Source: Chloroflexus aggregans DSM 9485
GTDB taxonomy: Bacteria > Chloroflexota > Chloroflexia > Chloroflexales > Chloroflexaceae
Assembly: GCF_000021945.1 (NCBI RefSeq)
Contig: NC_011831.1
Span: 2,307,353 to 2,371,352 of the forward strand
Direction of reading: 5' to 3'
DNA length: 64,000 nt
Shown here: positions 18,430 to 27,329 of the stretch, in pieces
Position numbering within the stretch: position 1 is the stretch's first letter
Layout: the number at the start of each line of letters is the position of its first letter
Notes under the pieces: model-generated
Databases searched by the model: none
What the model was told of the DNA's origin: nothing
The model's input: the letters and a program-made list of their open reading frames with translations, nothing else
Translations under genes and position numbers: made by a program

Positions 18430-19188
18430 ATGGACAAGCGTCCGAGTATTAGCGCCTTTTTCCCCGCCTGCAACGATGCCGGTACGATCGGCAGTATGGT
18501 TGTTGCGGTGATCGAGACGTTGGAAGAGATTACCGACGATTACGAAGTGATTGTGGTCGAAAATGGTAGCACCGATTACACAGTCGAGGTGTTGGAGTCG
18601 TTGGCGAAGCGGTACGATAAATTGCGGGTCTACACCCATCGGCAAGCACTCGGCTACGGGGGAGCATTGCGGGTTGGCTTCGCCAAGGCAACGAAAGACC
18701 TTATCTTTTACACCGATGGTGACGCCCAGTACGATCCACGCGAGTTGAAACTGCTGCTACCGGCTCTGCGTGATGACATTGATGTTGTTAACGGTTGGAA
18801 AATTGACCGTGGCGATCCACTGCATCGTATCATTATCGGGCGGATCTACCATCATACCGTCAAGTTTCTGTTTGGCTTTAAATTGCGTGATGTCGACTGC
18901 GATTTTCGCTTAATCCGCCGTCACGTCTTCGATGATATTGAATTAGAGTCAGACAGTGGTACGATCTGTCTGGAGCTTGTGAAGAAGTTGCAAGACGCCG
19001 GTTACCGCTTTGCCGAGGTACCGGTGCATCACTATCACCGCACCTACGGCAAGAGCCAGTTTTTTAACTTCCCTCGGCTATGGCGCACCTTCGTGCAACT
19101 GATCGGGTTGTGGTGGAAATTAGGGGTACGGCGCGAGCATATGCGTAAGCGCAAAAATCATGCACCAGCCAAACAGTCAACTCCCTAG
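18430..19188 (+). CDS. Family 2 glycosyltransferase (dolichyl/polyprenyl-phosphate sugar synthase-like)
   Basis: A 252-residue GT-A glycosyltransferase of family 2. It begins with the nucleotide-sugar binding PSISAFFPACNDAGTI and VENGSTDYT, has the metal-binding DGDAQYDP (a DxD variant), and then DCDFRLIRRHVFDD and FAEVPVHHYHRTYGKSQFF, like polyprenyl-phosphate mannose/glucose synthases. There is no C-terminal membrane domain, only a helical WRTFVQLIGLWWKLG segment near the membrane. The ATG at 18430 follows AGGAG 9 nt away. It probably loads a lipid carrier for cell-envelope glycosylation. Its stop overlaps the stop of the convergent Crp-like gene within a single CTAG. Confidence 0.9.
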   Translation: MDKRPSISAFFPACNDAGTIGSMVVAVIETLEEITDDYEVIVVENGSTDYTVEVLESLAKRYDKLRVYTHRQALGYGGALRVGFAKATKDLIFYTDGDAQYDPRELKLLLPALRDDIDVVNGWKIDRGDPLHRIIIGRIYHHTVKFLFGFKLRDVDCDFRLIRRHVFDDIELESDSGTICLELVKKLQDAGYRFAEVPVHHYHRTYGKSQFFNFPRLWRTFVQLIGLWWKLGVRREHMRKRKNHAPAKQSTP

Positions 19189-19841
19189 CTCTGGGCGAGT
19201 TCGCGCAGCCGCGACGGGTTGAGCAGCGTAATACCTGAGCTATCGATGTCGAGCAGACGTGCGTCGCGAAACTGGTTGATCACTTTAGTCACCGTCTCGC
19301 GGTACGCATTAATCATATCGGCAAGCTGTTGATGGGTACGTCGTGGTACACGTGTTGGTTGTGGTGCTGCCGCCGGCTGTGTTTCCGACATCTCAAGCAA
19401 AACCGAAGCCAACCGTGCCGGTACCGACTTGAAGGCAACCTCCTCAATCCGACGGCTTACAATGAGCCGTTGCTGACCGAGCAGTTCGAGCATGGCGGCT
19501 GCCAATTCACCATCAGCCGCAATCAGCCGCAACGCTTCTGGCCGCGGGACAACCAGTGTTCTCACCGGTGTCAATGCTTCGGCGAATGTGTCGTATCCCG
19601 TATCACGTTCAAGCGCACTCAAACCGAACACCTGCCCACTTTCGACGACGCGCACGGTTAGCAGACGGCCTTCATGCGAAGCAAGATGCAACCCTACCTG
19701 TCCCTGCTCGAGGAGGTAGAGTGCTTGTGCCGGCTGTGCCGGCGTGTATATCGTGCTGTGCCGGCGAAACATTTGCCCACGCCCGATAGGAGCTAACCGG
19801 CTCCAGACTATCGATTCCGCTTCATGCAGCCGTGAGGTCAT
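19185..19841 (-). CDS. Crp/Fnr-family transcriptional regulator
   Basis: A 218-residue regulator with an N-terminal cyclic-nucleotide-binding-like beta roll (about 15-125; ALYLLEQGQVGLHL, RVVESGQVFGLSAL), a dimerisation helix and a C-terminal winged helix (about 165-210; RRTHQQLADMINAYRETVTKVINQF). The Arg of the canonical cAMP pocket (RSA motif) is not evident and there are no N-terminal Cys residues for an Fe-S cluster, so the effector is unknown. It is divergent from an oligopeptide-binding lipoprotein gene across 122 nt and could control it; that is inference from position. The stop overlaps the convergent glycosyltransferase stop. Confidence 0.9.
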   Translation of the reverse strand: MTSRLHEAESIVWSRLAPIGRGQMFRRHSTIYTPAQPAQALYLLEQGQVGLHLASHEGRLLTVRVVESGQVFGLSALERDTGYDTFAEALTPVRTLVVPRPEALRLIAADGELAAAMLELLGQQRLIVSRRIEEVAFKSVPARLASVLLEMSETQPAAAPQPTRVPRRTHQQLADMINAYRETVTKVINQFRDARLLDIDSSGITLLNPSRLRELAQS

Positions 19842-19948
19842 GCCTTATCCCTTTCCGTGCCATCTCGACCGGACAGTGTGGTATCTGATCGCTATAGTAT
19901 TGTACCATAAGCTTGAGTCAATAACCGTTCCGGCAAGATGAGTGTTAG

Positions 19949-19954
19949 TATAAT
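19949..19954 (+). promoter_or_regulatory. TATAAT box immediately before a near-leaderless gene
   Basis: A perfect TATAAT ends 9 nt before the ATG at 19964, leaving room for a 5' leader of only 2-3 nt. No ribosome site precedes the ATG and no -35 fits. Confidence 0.6.
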
Positions 19955-19963
19955 ATGTAGCAT

Positions 19964-21670
19964 ATGAAATTATCTTGGTTCCCTCAGCGTGGTCGCCGAT
20001 GGTTGATGTTGATTGTGGTGAGTGTGTGGCTGGCAGCTTGTGGTTGGACGGTTCCTCCCACGCCGGTCGTACCGGAACCACCGACACCAACCCTACCGCC
20101 AACACCATCACCGTTACCGCGAGGTGGAGTACTCACCCTGCGCATTGGCGCTGATATTACCGATATACGACCGTGGCAGCCCCGTTCACGAGGTGAGGAA
20201 TATCTGATCGGTTTACTATACAGTGGGTTGATGCGGCTTGATGCCGATCTCTGGCCAACTCCCGATCTGGCCGAACGACTTGATATTGATGCAAGCGGTC
20301 GCGTCTTGACCTTCACCTTGCGCCCTAATTTACGCTGGCACGATGGTCAACCACTGACTGCCGCCGATGTGCTCTTTACCCTCGAAGCGTTGCGTAATCT
20401 ACCCGAAACCAGTACCGCATTGTTAGCCGATTTACGCTATATTGTCACCGCTTCGGCCATTGATGAGCGCACGGTCGTCATCGAACTACGGAGTCGTTAT
20501 GCGCCGATGCTTAGCTTATTGGCTGTGCCGATCTTGCCGCGCCACCTCTTCGCCGATCGTGATGTAAGCAAGATCAACTTTCTCGATCAGCCGATCGGGA
20601 GTGGTCCGTTTCGCTTGATCGAACGGCAAGCAGGTGTGAGTTTGACCCTCGAACGCTTTGAGCAGTATCACCACGGGGCACCGTTGTTAGATCGGGTGGT
20701 GTTGTCGGTGATCCCAGAAACGGTGCTGGCCCAACGTGCGTTGCGCGATGGTCAATTGCTTGTGGCCGAATTGCCGTGGGGCGCGCAAGAGGCGCTCGCC
20801 GATGTAGCTTCCTTGCGCAGCGGCAGTATTCCCGAAAACGGGGTCTATTTTCTGGCGTTTAATCTCCGTCCTGGTCGGCCATTTGCCGATGTGCGCTTGC
20901 GACAAGCTTTAGCTACGGCTATTGATTTGCCGCGTTTGGTAGAGACGGCGACCAAAGGCAGCGGAATACCGGTAGGGAATGGCGCGGTGCCGGGGAGTTG
21001 GGCGGATATGACACCACCGGTAACGTCGGGTGATTTGCCGGCGGCACGCGCATTACTCGATGCCGCCGGTTGGACGTTGCCGCCGGGAGCTACGATCCGT
21101 CAGCGCGAAGGCGTACCGCTGATTGCCCGCCTTTATGTGCGCAATGACGACGAACGGCGGGTCGTGGCAGCCCGGCGGATTGCCGAGATCGCTGCCAGTA
21201 TTGGGATACAGATTGAGGTCGAGCCGGTCGATTTCGCCACCGTCATACTCGCACGCTATGTTGCCCCCTACGACTTCGATCTCTTGTTAGGCAGTTGGCT
21301 CAACGGAGCCGGTGACCCGACGTTCGGCGATACGATGTTCTACGATCCCGACGATTTTGCCCTCTTTCATTCTAGCCAGCTCGAACAAGGGCCGGCTGAT
21401 ACACGGGTGACACGCAATTTCGTCGGATTTAACGATCCGATCTACGATGAACAAGCATTGATTGCACGCCAACTCTACGGCCGGGAAGAGCGGCGCAGCG
21501 CCATCGCTCAGGCGCAGAGCCGGATCGCCACCGCATTGCCCTATCTCTACCTGTGGGTCGACCGAACCGCCGTAGTGCTCGCTACGCGCCTGTACACACT
21601 CGATGGGCCAATCGATCTGAGTACGCCGCGCTTTTTGTGGAATATCGAGCGCTGGTATCTTCAGCCGTAA
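19964..21670 (+). CDS. Family 5 (oligopeptide/nickel-type) ABC solute-binding lipoprotein
   Basis: A 568-residue SBP_bac_5 protein that captures peptides or similar solutes at the membrane surface. The signal peptide ends in the lipobox LAAC (Cys26) and a Pro/Thr-rich linker follows. Family landmarks are LTFTLRPNLRWHDGQPLTAADVLFTLEAL, IGSGPFRLIE, LAFNLRPGRPFADVRLRQALATAID and the late YDFDLLLGSW. No permease or ATPase genes are adjacent, so it is an orphan that uses distant transport genes or acts as a sensor. The mRNA looks leaderless. A membrane-anchored P-loop ATPase gene follows 70 nt downstream. Confidence 0.93.
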   Translation: MKLSWFPQRGRRWLMLIVVSVWLAACGWTVPPTPVVPEPPTPTLPPTPSPLPRGGVLTLRIGADITDIRPWQPRSRGEEYLIGLLYSGLMRLDADLWPTPDLAERLDIDASGRVLTFTLRPNLRWHDGQPLTAADVLFTLEALRNLPETSTALLADLRYIVTASAIDERTVVIELRSRYAPMLSLLAVPILPRHLFADRDVSKINFLDQPIGSGPFRLIERQAGVSLTLERFEQYHHGAPLLDRVVLSVIPETVLAQRALRDGQLLVAELPWGAQEALADVASLRSGSIPENGVYFLAFNLRPGRPFADVRLRQALATAIDLPRLVETATKGSGIPVGNGAVPGSWADMTPPVTSGDLPAARALLDAAGWTLPPGATIRQREGVPLIARLYVRNDDERRVVAARRIAEIAASIGIQIEVEPVDFATVILARYVAPYDFDLLLGSWLNGAGDPTFGDTMFYDPDDFALFHSSQLEQGPADTRVTRNFVGFNDPIYDEQALIARQLYGREERRSAIAQAQSRIATALPYLYLWVDRTAVVLATRLYTLDGPIDLSTPRFLWNIERWYLQP

Positions 21671-21740
21671 GTGCGGTAATGGAGTGATGTTCGGCACGAC
21701 ATAGCATCGCTGAACGTCCGTATCACTGAGAGGTATGTCG

Positions 21741-22805
21741 ATGACCAATCCGTTCGGTGAACGTGGTCGCATTACCGATCCGGGGAAATTTGTTGGGCGT
21801 TGGCGTGAGTTGGGCGCGGCGTGCGAGCAGCTCGAACGCCGGCGACCACTCTTGCTTTATGGGCCGAGTGGTAGTGGCCGTTCGTCATTGTTAACCCATT
21901 TGGCCCAAGCAGCCGGCGCAGTGCTCGAAATACCCAATCTCAATGCCTTTTACCTCGATCTGGCGTTGCTGCCTGATGCCACAACCACTTACAGCCTCAT
22001 TGTGCGTGCGCTCGGTGGAAGTGAACCAACCATCACCGCGCTTGAGCGTCGGTTGGCTGCCAATGGTCGACCGGTACTCATCTGCCTCGATGGGGTCGAA
22101 ACGGCGATTGCTGCCGGCTGGGGCGAGGAGTTGCTCGAACACCTTGGGCGGCTAGCCCGACGCAGTGCGCCTGGCTACCACGGCGTCGCCGGCCCGAATG
22201 GTCAGCGGATGACCTACGACTTGATGGTCGTCGGGGCAATACGTGGTACGCCGCCATTGCTGAGCGAACCGTTTGCCACCGTCCGCCTGGGGCCGCTCAG
22301 CTTTGCCGAAGCGCGCATGCTGCTCGACAGCTACCTTGACGAGGGTGAAACTCGGTTTAGCGTCGATGAGGTGCGCGAACTGATGGCGCTCAGTGCCGGT
22401 CAACCGGCCTTCTTGCAGCGAGCAGCGTATCACCTCTACGAAACTCGCCGTCGCCCCTCATACCGCTGGCGGAAAGCCTACCGGGCCGAATTGCGCGCCG
22501 ATCCACCGGTTGATAATCCGCTCCCCCCGGCTATTTTCGAGGCCGAAGACGACGACGAAGCGAACGATGACCCTGAACCGTCCGAACTGCTACCAAACGA
22601 ACGTCAGCTTCGTGTCCGCCGTCGGCGCGTGCAGCTACCGCCCGGCGACGATCTCCGTCCCCTGATCGCTGCCGTCGGCCCATTGCTGGCCGGGCTGGTC
22701 GGGATGCAGGCCAGTAACTCGTGGTCGGTGGGGGCTGCGATTGGGGCAGCCGGCTATCTCTCGGTTATTCTCTGGAACTGGCGTCAGCAGGATGATCGGG
22801 AATGA
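21741..22805 (+). CDS. Membrane-anchored P-loop ATPase (AAA/STAND-like)
   Basis: A 354-residue protein of unknown function. Residues 1-230 form an ATPase domain of the type used by STAND and archaeal-type AAA proteins. It has FVGRWREL before the P-loop GPSGSGRSSLL (from about residue 41), a Walker B-like LICLDGVET, a sensor-like VVGAIRGTPP, LGPLSFAEARMLLD and ALSAGQPAFLQRAAYHLYE. This is followed by an acidic linker (EAEDDDEANDDPE), a basic patch and one or two C-terminal membrane helices (LIAAVGPLLAGLVGM, AAIGAAGYLSVILWNW). The second ATG (21741) is better spaced from GAGAGG than the first (21735). It probably shares a transcript with the upstream lipoprotein gene. Confidence 0.75.
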   Translation: MTNPFGERGRITDPGKFVGRWRELGAACEQLERRRPLLLYGPSGSGRSSLLTHLAQAAGAVLEIPNLNAFYLDLALLPDATTTYSLIVRALGGSEPTITALERRLAANGRPVLICLDGVETAIAAGWGEELLEHLGRLARRSAPGYHGVAGPNGQRMTYDLMVVGAIRGTPPLLSEPFATVRLGPLSFAEARMLLDSYLDEGETRFSVDEVRELMALSAGQPAFLQRAAYHLYETRRRPSYRWRKAYRAELRADPPVDNPLPPAIFEAEDDDEANDDPEPSELLPNERQLRVRRRRVQLPPGDDLRPLIAAVGPLLAGLVGMQASNSWSVGAAIGAAGYLSVILWNWRQQDDRE

Positions 22806-23136
22806 GTAGGTTTTTCTAGGGAAGCAACCTGACACAACAGCGAAAGAACGCATAGGTCAAGCGGGTAGGATGTGATGGTGATCAAGCCTGTTCGGTCACT
22901 CTTGGCGCAGGGTTAGCTGCTGAGATGGTAAGGCATATCAGCACATCGGACGGATAGGAACCACCGGCAGCGCCCCCGCCCGGCACACCGGCGCGAGAGG
23001 ATACATCTGTATAGCGGCTGAGATTGAGACACCCGCAATACGCTCGATAACATCAACCGGTTAGTCAAGATTGTTGGGTAGATAGGCCACCGGATACATC
23101 GCGGGGTCGTCGTGCCGCGCCACATCATCACGCGGT
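22806..23136. other. Intergenic stretch, nothing recognised
   Basis: About 330 bases between converging genes. Short ORFs exist on both strands (for example minus 22913-23131) but they show no family, no ribosome site and an unlikely composition. I see no hairpin, repeat or RNA gene here. Confidence 0.4.
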
Positions 23137-23334
23137 TTAACCTACCGCCAAAACCACCATCAGCGCCAAGATCGCAAAAATAATGATGGCAAATCCGAGA
23201 TCACCACTCCCGGCATCGACCGGCGCTTCGGCGCGCAAATAGATGACGGACGGCAGGATCGGACGAGCGGCAGTTGCGCCAAGTTTTGCCACCCCTAGTA
23301 CGATGGTTAGGCCAAGCAGAGCGATGGTCAGCAT
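23137..23334 (-). CDS. Small two-segment membrane protein, 65 aa
   Basis: An unrecognised 65-residue protein starting MLTIALLGLTIVLGVAKLG, with an N-terminal hydrophobic segment, a short polar loop (RAEAPVDAGSGDLG) and a C-terminal hydrophobic segment ending AVG. GGAGG stands 8 nt before the ATG at 23334, which decides the start. It is monocistronic, just downstream of the asnS terminator region on the same strand. Confidence 0.6.
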   Translation of the reverse strand: MLTIALLGLTIVLGVAKLGATAARPILPSVIYLRAEAPVDAGSGDLGFAIIIFAILALMVVLAVG

Positions 23335-23452
23335 GGCGCACCTCCCGATATAAGTGTTATTATGACACCAACTCTTGTTGATTGAAAAACGGGCTACACC
23401 CAATTAGTGTTGATTGTACACTATTTAGGTAGCGTTGTCAAGACGGTGAGAC

Positions 23453-23487
23453 GAGGAAAGGGTACGCCAAACCGCGCACCCTTCCTC
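23453..23487 (-). terminator. Putative asnS terminator hairpin
   Basis: GAGGAAAGGGT (23453-23463) faces ACCCTTCCTC (23478-23487), a 10-bp stem with one bulged base, 7 nt past the asnS stop. It lacks a T tract, so it may also be a 3' stabilising hairpin. Confidence 0.45.
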
Positions 23488-23493
23488 TCGTTG

Positions 23494-24816
23494 TTATGGA
23501 TAGATCCGGTACAACTGGCGCGGGAACGGGATCGTTTCGCGAATGTGACGAGTACCGGTGATCCACGCAACGACGCGTTCAATACCCATCCCAAACCCGC
23601 TGTGCGGAACGGTCCCGTAGCGACGCAGGTCAAGGTACCATTGGTAATCTTCGAGGCGCAAGCCATGCGCGCGAATACGTTGTTCGAGCAGGTCTGGGTC
23701 GTGGATGCGCTGCGAGCCACCGATAATCTCGCCATACCCTTCTGGTGCCAGCAGATCGGCACAGAGGGCTACTTCCGGTCGATTCGGATCGGGCTGCATG
23801 TAAAATGCTTTGACTGCCGATGGGAATCGTTCGACGAAGACCGGTCGGTCAAACTTCGACGCGATCAACGTCTCGTGAGGTGCGCCAAAATCTTCTCCCC
23901 ATGGTAACGGATAGGCGCCTTCGACTTCTCCCTGATGTGCAGCGATCAGCTCGATGGCCTGATCGTAGGTAATACGCGGAAACGGTGGAACAACCTGTTC
24001 GAGCAAGCTGATGTCGCGTTCGAGGACCTTGAGGTCTTCACGACGCCGGTCGAGCACACGGGCAACAATGGCGCTAACGAACTGCTCTTGCAGCCGCATG
24101 TTATCTTCGTGATCGGCGAACGCCACTTCTGGCTCGATCATCCAGAACTCGGTGAGGTGACGGCGTGTTTTGCTCTTCTCGGCGCGGAAGGTAGGACCGA
24201 AACAGTAGACTTTCCCGAACGACATCATCCCGGCTTCAACGTAGAGCTGGCCGGTTTGGGCAAGATAGGCTTTGCCGAGATCGAAGTAATCGGTTGCGAA
24301 CAAGTTGGTTGTACCTTCGGCAGCCGTTGCCGTCAAGATCGGAGTGTCAAAGCGAACGAATCCCTGCTCGTTCAGCCACTCCTGAGCGGCAGCGATCACT
24401 TCGGCCCGAATCCGTAAGATGGCGTGTTGTTTGGCCGAGCGTACCCACAGGTGGCGGTGCTCCATTAAAAACTCAACCCCATGCTCCTTGGGGGTAATCG
24501 GGTATTCGTGGCTCGGTCCGACCAGCTCGATCTCTTCAACGTCAAGCTCGTATCCGCCCGGGGCACGTTCATCGGCGCGTACACTACCGGTGATGCGACA
24601 CGAACTCTCTTGGGTTAAGGCTTGAGCTGTGGCAAAGGTCGCTTCACTGACATTCTTTTTGAACGTTACACACTGGATCGTGCCACTGCCATCACGCAAG
24701 AGAATAAAGATGAGTTTGCCTTTTTCCGTCTTGTGGTAGACCCATCCGGCGAGTGTTACTCGCTGCCCAACGTGGCGGGCAATGGTCGCAACAGTTGCAG
24801 TTGGCAACAGCGACAT
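23494..24816 (-). CDS. asnS: Asparaginyl-tRNA synthetase
   Basis: A class II synthetase that charges tRNA-Asn with asparagine; 440 residues. The N-terminal OB anticodon-binding domain (~1-105, [24 protein letters not shown]) precedes the catalytic core with motif 2 ([21 protein letters not shown]) and motif 3 ([15 protein letters not shown]). The EFWMIEPE stretch and the overall length favour AsnRS over archaeal-type AspRS. It stands alone, divergent from the M20 peptidase gene, with a good GTAAGGAGT ribosome site. Confidence 0.94.
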
Positions 24817-25011
24817 ACGTACTCCTTACCGTTTGTGTTGTAGTCTGCTCAGACCAATCCTTGTGTCTTTCTGAGGCTTCAGTATGCCACGATTCGATAC
24901 TACTGGCAAATTGACAGTAGACGCTCGTTCACTGATAATGCTTGCGAGGGCGACGACAGGATGTGGGCAATGTTGTTGATGCCGCATAGCGAGGGACGGA
25001 AAGGAGCGATG

Positions 25012-26181
25012 ATGAAAGCGGTCGTTCAGCATTGGTATAATCATCCGGTAGTGCGGGATGCGCTGGCCGATTTGGCCGATTATCGGCCGACACTGGCGAT
25101 GGCGATTGAGATTCAACAGGTACCGGCACCCACGTTTGCTGAACGACCGCGATCATTGCTCGTTGCCCAGCGGATGCAGGCACTCGGTTTGCACGATGTG
25201 ACGATTGATGAGTTGGGGAATGTGTACGCTCGTCGGCCCGGTCACGCCGATCGCCCCGCTTTGTTGGTATCGGCACACCTCGATACGGTCTTTCCTGCTG
25301 ATACCGACCTTTCCATCCGCTACGAAGGTGAGCGCGTCTATGGCCCCGGTATTGGCGACAATAGCGCCGGGGTAGCCGGCTTGCTGCGGGTGGCCGAGGT
25401 GTACCAGCGCTTTAATCTCCCAACTGCCGGTGATATTTGGTTTGTGGCAAATGTTGGTGAAGAAGGGTTGGGTGATCTGCGCGGGATGCGCGCCGTGGTC
25501 GAACGGCTGCGCTCGCAGCTCGGTGCAGTCGTCGTGATCGAGGGCTGTGACTTCGGCTCACTCCACCATCAAGCGATTGGAGTGCGTCGCTTTCGGATCG
25601 ACGTTACCGGTCCCGGTGGCCATTCATGGGGTAATTTCGGCACCCCAAGTGCGATCCACGTGTTAGTCCGGTTGGCGGCACGTTTGACGGAATTGCATGT
25701 ACCGTTGTCACCGCGCACAACGTTTAATATCGGCACCATCAGCGGCGGTACGTCGGTTAATACGATTGCCCAACATGCCAGTATGTTGCTCGATCTGCGT
25801 TCGGTATCGTCGGCGACGCTGACCGAGCTGGTGAACGAGGTCTATCGGTTGGTCGAGGAGGCTGCGCTCGAATACCCCGACATCCACGTGCAATTAGTGA
25901 AAGTCGGTGACCGACCTTCCGGTGCTATTCCGCGTGAACATCCACTGGTACAAGCTGCCGTTGCGGCCTACCAGATGGTTGGTGCGCAGGTTTCGTTCCA
26001 GCAGAGTAGTACTGATGCGAATATTCCACTCAGCATGGGTATTCCGGCGGTGTGTGTTGGCCTAACCGATGGTGGTAATGCGCATCGCACCGATGAATAT
26101 ATCATACCGGTGAATCTGAGTCGCGGGTTACAGGCATTGTTGTTGTTGCTGCTGGCGGCTGAAGCCATTGAAGATAGGTGA
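25012..26181 (+). CDS. M20-family metallopeptidase (peptidase T/ArgE-like)
   Basis: A 389-residue di-zinc aminopeptidase or amidohydrolase. Visible metal and catalytic positions are His and Asp in VSAHLDTVFP, Asp in GPGIGDNSAGVAGLL, the Glu pair in VGEEGLGDLRG, a later VIEGCDFGS and a C-terminal His near GGNAHRTDEY. A dimerisation domain lies between (RFRIDVTGPGGHSWGNFGTPSAIH). It probably trims peptides or N-acyl amino acids in the cytosol. AAGGAG precedes two adjacent ATGs (25009 and 25012); the second is better spaced. The upstream in-frame ATG at 24961 lacks a ribosome site. Confidence 0.92.
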   Translation: MKAVVQHWYNHPVVRDALADLADYRPTLAMAIEIQQVPAPTFAERPRSLLVAQRMQALGLHDVTIDELGNVYARRPGHADRPALLVSAHLDTVFPADTDLSIRYEGERVYGPGIGDNSAGVAGLLRVAEVYQRFNLPTAGDIWFVANVGEEGLGDLRGMRAVVERLRSQLGAVVVIEGCDFGSLHHQAIGVRRFRIDVTGPGGHSWGNFGTPSAIHVLVRLAARLTELHVPLSPRTTFNIGTISGGTSVNTIAQHASMLLDLRSVSSATLTELVNEVYRLVEEAALEYPDIHVQLVKVGDRPSGAIPREHPLVQAAVAAYQMVGAQVSFQQSSTDANIPLSMGIPAVCVGLTDGGNAHRTDEYIIPVNLSRGLQALLLLLLAAEAIEDR

Positions 26182-26251
26182 TTGCTTTCGTACACTGCCA
26201 GGGTTCCGTCTATTCCGTGACACGTGGTCGTTCCGATCAAGGTAAATACGC

Positions 26252-26257
26252 TACAAT
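26252..26257 (+). promoter_or_regulatory. -10 box abutting a leaderless start
   Basis: TACAAT followed by exactly 6 nt and then the ATG at 26264. With normal spacing the first transcribed base is the A of the start codon or next to it. Confidence 0.55.
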
Positions 26258-26263
26258 ACACGT

Positions 26264-27316
26264 ATGCGGCGATTACTTATCCTTTGTCTGATAGTATTGC
26301 TTCTTAGCCCGTTACCGGTCGCTGCCAATACGGCTGCCGGTCAACCGACCGTCTTCCGTGAGACCGGTCATACGTTGGCATATGCCTTTCGTGAATTCTA
26401 CGACCGGCAAGGTGGTCTACCGATTTTTGGCTATCCACTCACCGAGGTGTTTATTGAAGATGGCCGTCCGGTGCAGTATTTCGAGCGTGCCCGCTTCGAG
26501 TGGCACGCCGATTTGGCGTTGGTGCAGGTCGGGCATCTTGGGCGATGGGCGGCAACGGCGTATGTCGATCATCCGGCGTTTGTACCATTACCGACAGCTC
26601 CGGCAAATGCCGATTTCTTTCCCGAAACCGGTCATAGTCTGAGTGGGGCTTTTCGTACTTTCTGGTGGCAAAACGGTGGGTTGCCGACGTTCGGTTTCCC
26701 GCTATCAGAACCGTTTGAGACCGTCGATGAGAATGGTCAGCCGCGTGTGGTCCAGTTCTTTGAGCGGGCACGCTTTGAGTGGCATCCGCAGAACCCACCC
26801 CGCTACCAGGTGCTGCTCGGACATTTGGGACGGGCATGGTTGGCCGCACATCCGGTGCCGGAATGGTCACTACAACCGGTGACAAGCGGTGATGCTGCGT
26901 GGGCTGCGGTTCGTCCGACGCGCGTGCGGGTACCCCGCATCGGTGTCGATACCGAGGTTGTCAGTGCGGGATTTTCGTTTGGGGTGTGGGACGTTCCACG
27001 CTATACGGCCGTCCACTACTGGCCGATCAGTGGCTATCCCGGCACAACCGGCAATATCGTGATTGCCGGCCATGTTGGGTATCGTGGAATTATTTTCAAT
27101 CAGCTACCGGCAATTACGGTCGGCGATGAAGTATTGGTCACGGTGAACGGTAACGACCGTCGCTATGTGGTGCGTGAGGTTTTGACGGTGCTTCCCGATG
27201 CGACGTGGGTGCTCGCACCGACAAGCAGCGAAACGCTCACGCTGATTACCTGTGTACCGATTGGAGTCTATTCCCATCGGCTCATTGTGCGTGCCACACC
27301 GGTGACCGATTCGTAA
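26264..27316 (+). CDS. Secreted sortase with two LGFP-like repeats
   Basis: A 350-residue exported protein. A signal peptide (MRRLLILCLIVLLLSPLPVAA) is followed by two similar ~75-residue repeats, each with FxETGH(T/S)L, an aromatic stretch, GGLP(I/T)FG(Y/F)PL and QYFERARFEWH / QFFERARFEWH. These resemble the LGFP cell-wall repeat. The C-terminal ~140 residues are a sortase: His270 in IAGHVGY, Cys330 in LITCVP and Arg339 (or Arg343) in HRLIVR. Sortases cleave and transpeptidate surface proteins. Joined to wall-binding-like repeats, this one may act on a surface target; no LPxTG substrate is visible in the window. It probably heads a transcript with the next three genes. Confidence 0.88.
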   Translation: MRRLLILCLIVLLLSPLPVAANTAAGQPTVFRETGHTLAYAFREFYDRQGGLPIFGYPLTEVFIEDGRPVQYFERARFEWHADLALVQVGHLGRWAATAYVDHPAFVPLPTAPANADFFPETGHSLSGAFRTFWWQNGGLPTFGFPLSEPFETVDENGQPRVVQFFERARFEWHPQNPPRYQVLLGHLGRAWLAAHPVPEWSLQPVTSGDAAWAAVRPTRVRVPRIGVDTEVVSAGFSFGVWDVPRYTAVHYWPISGYPGTTGNIVIAGHVGYRGIIFNQLPAITVGDEVLVTVNGNDRRYVVREVLTVLPDATWVLAPTSSETLTLITCVPIGVYSHRLIVRATPVTDS

Positions 27317-27329
27317 GAGAGGGAATGCA

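Noticed and set aside
22913-23131. A 72-codon minus-strand ORF between converging genes
   Set aside because: It has no ribosome site, an Arg/Cys-rich composition and no recognisable similarity; not reported as a gene.
25029-25043. A TGG-TATAAT box inside the M20 peptidase gene
   Set aside because: It matches the promoter motif but lies within the coding region just after the start; chance occurrence is likely.
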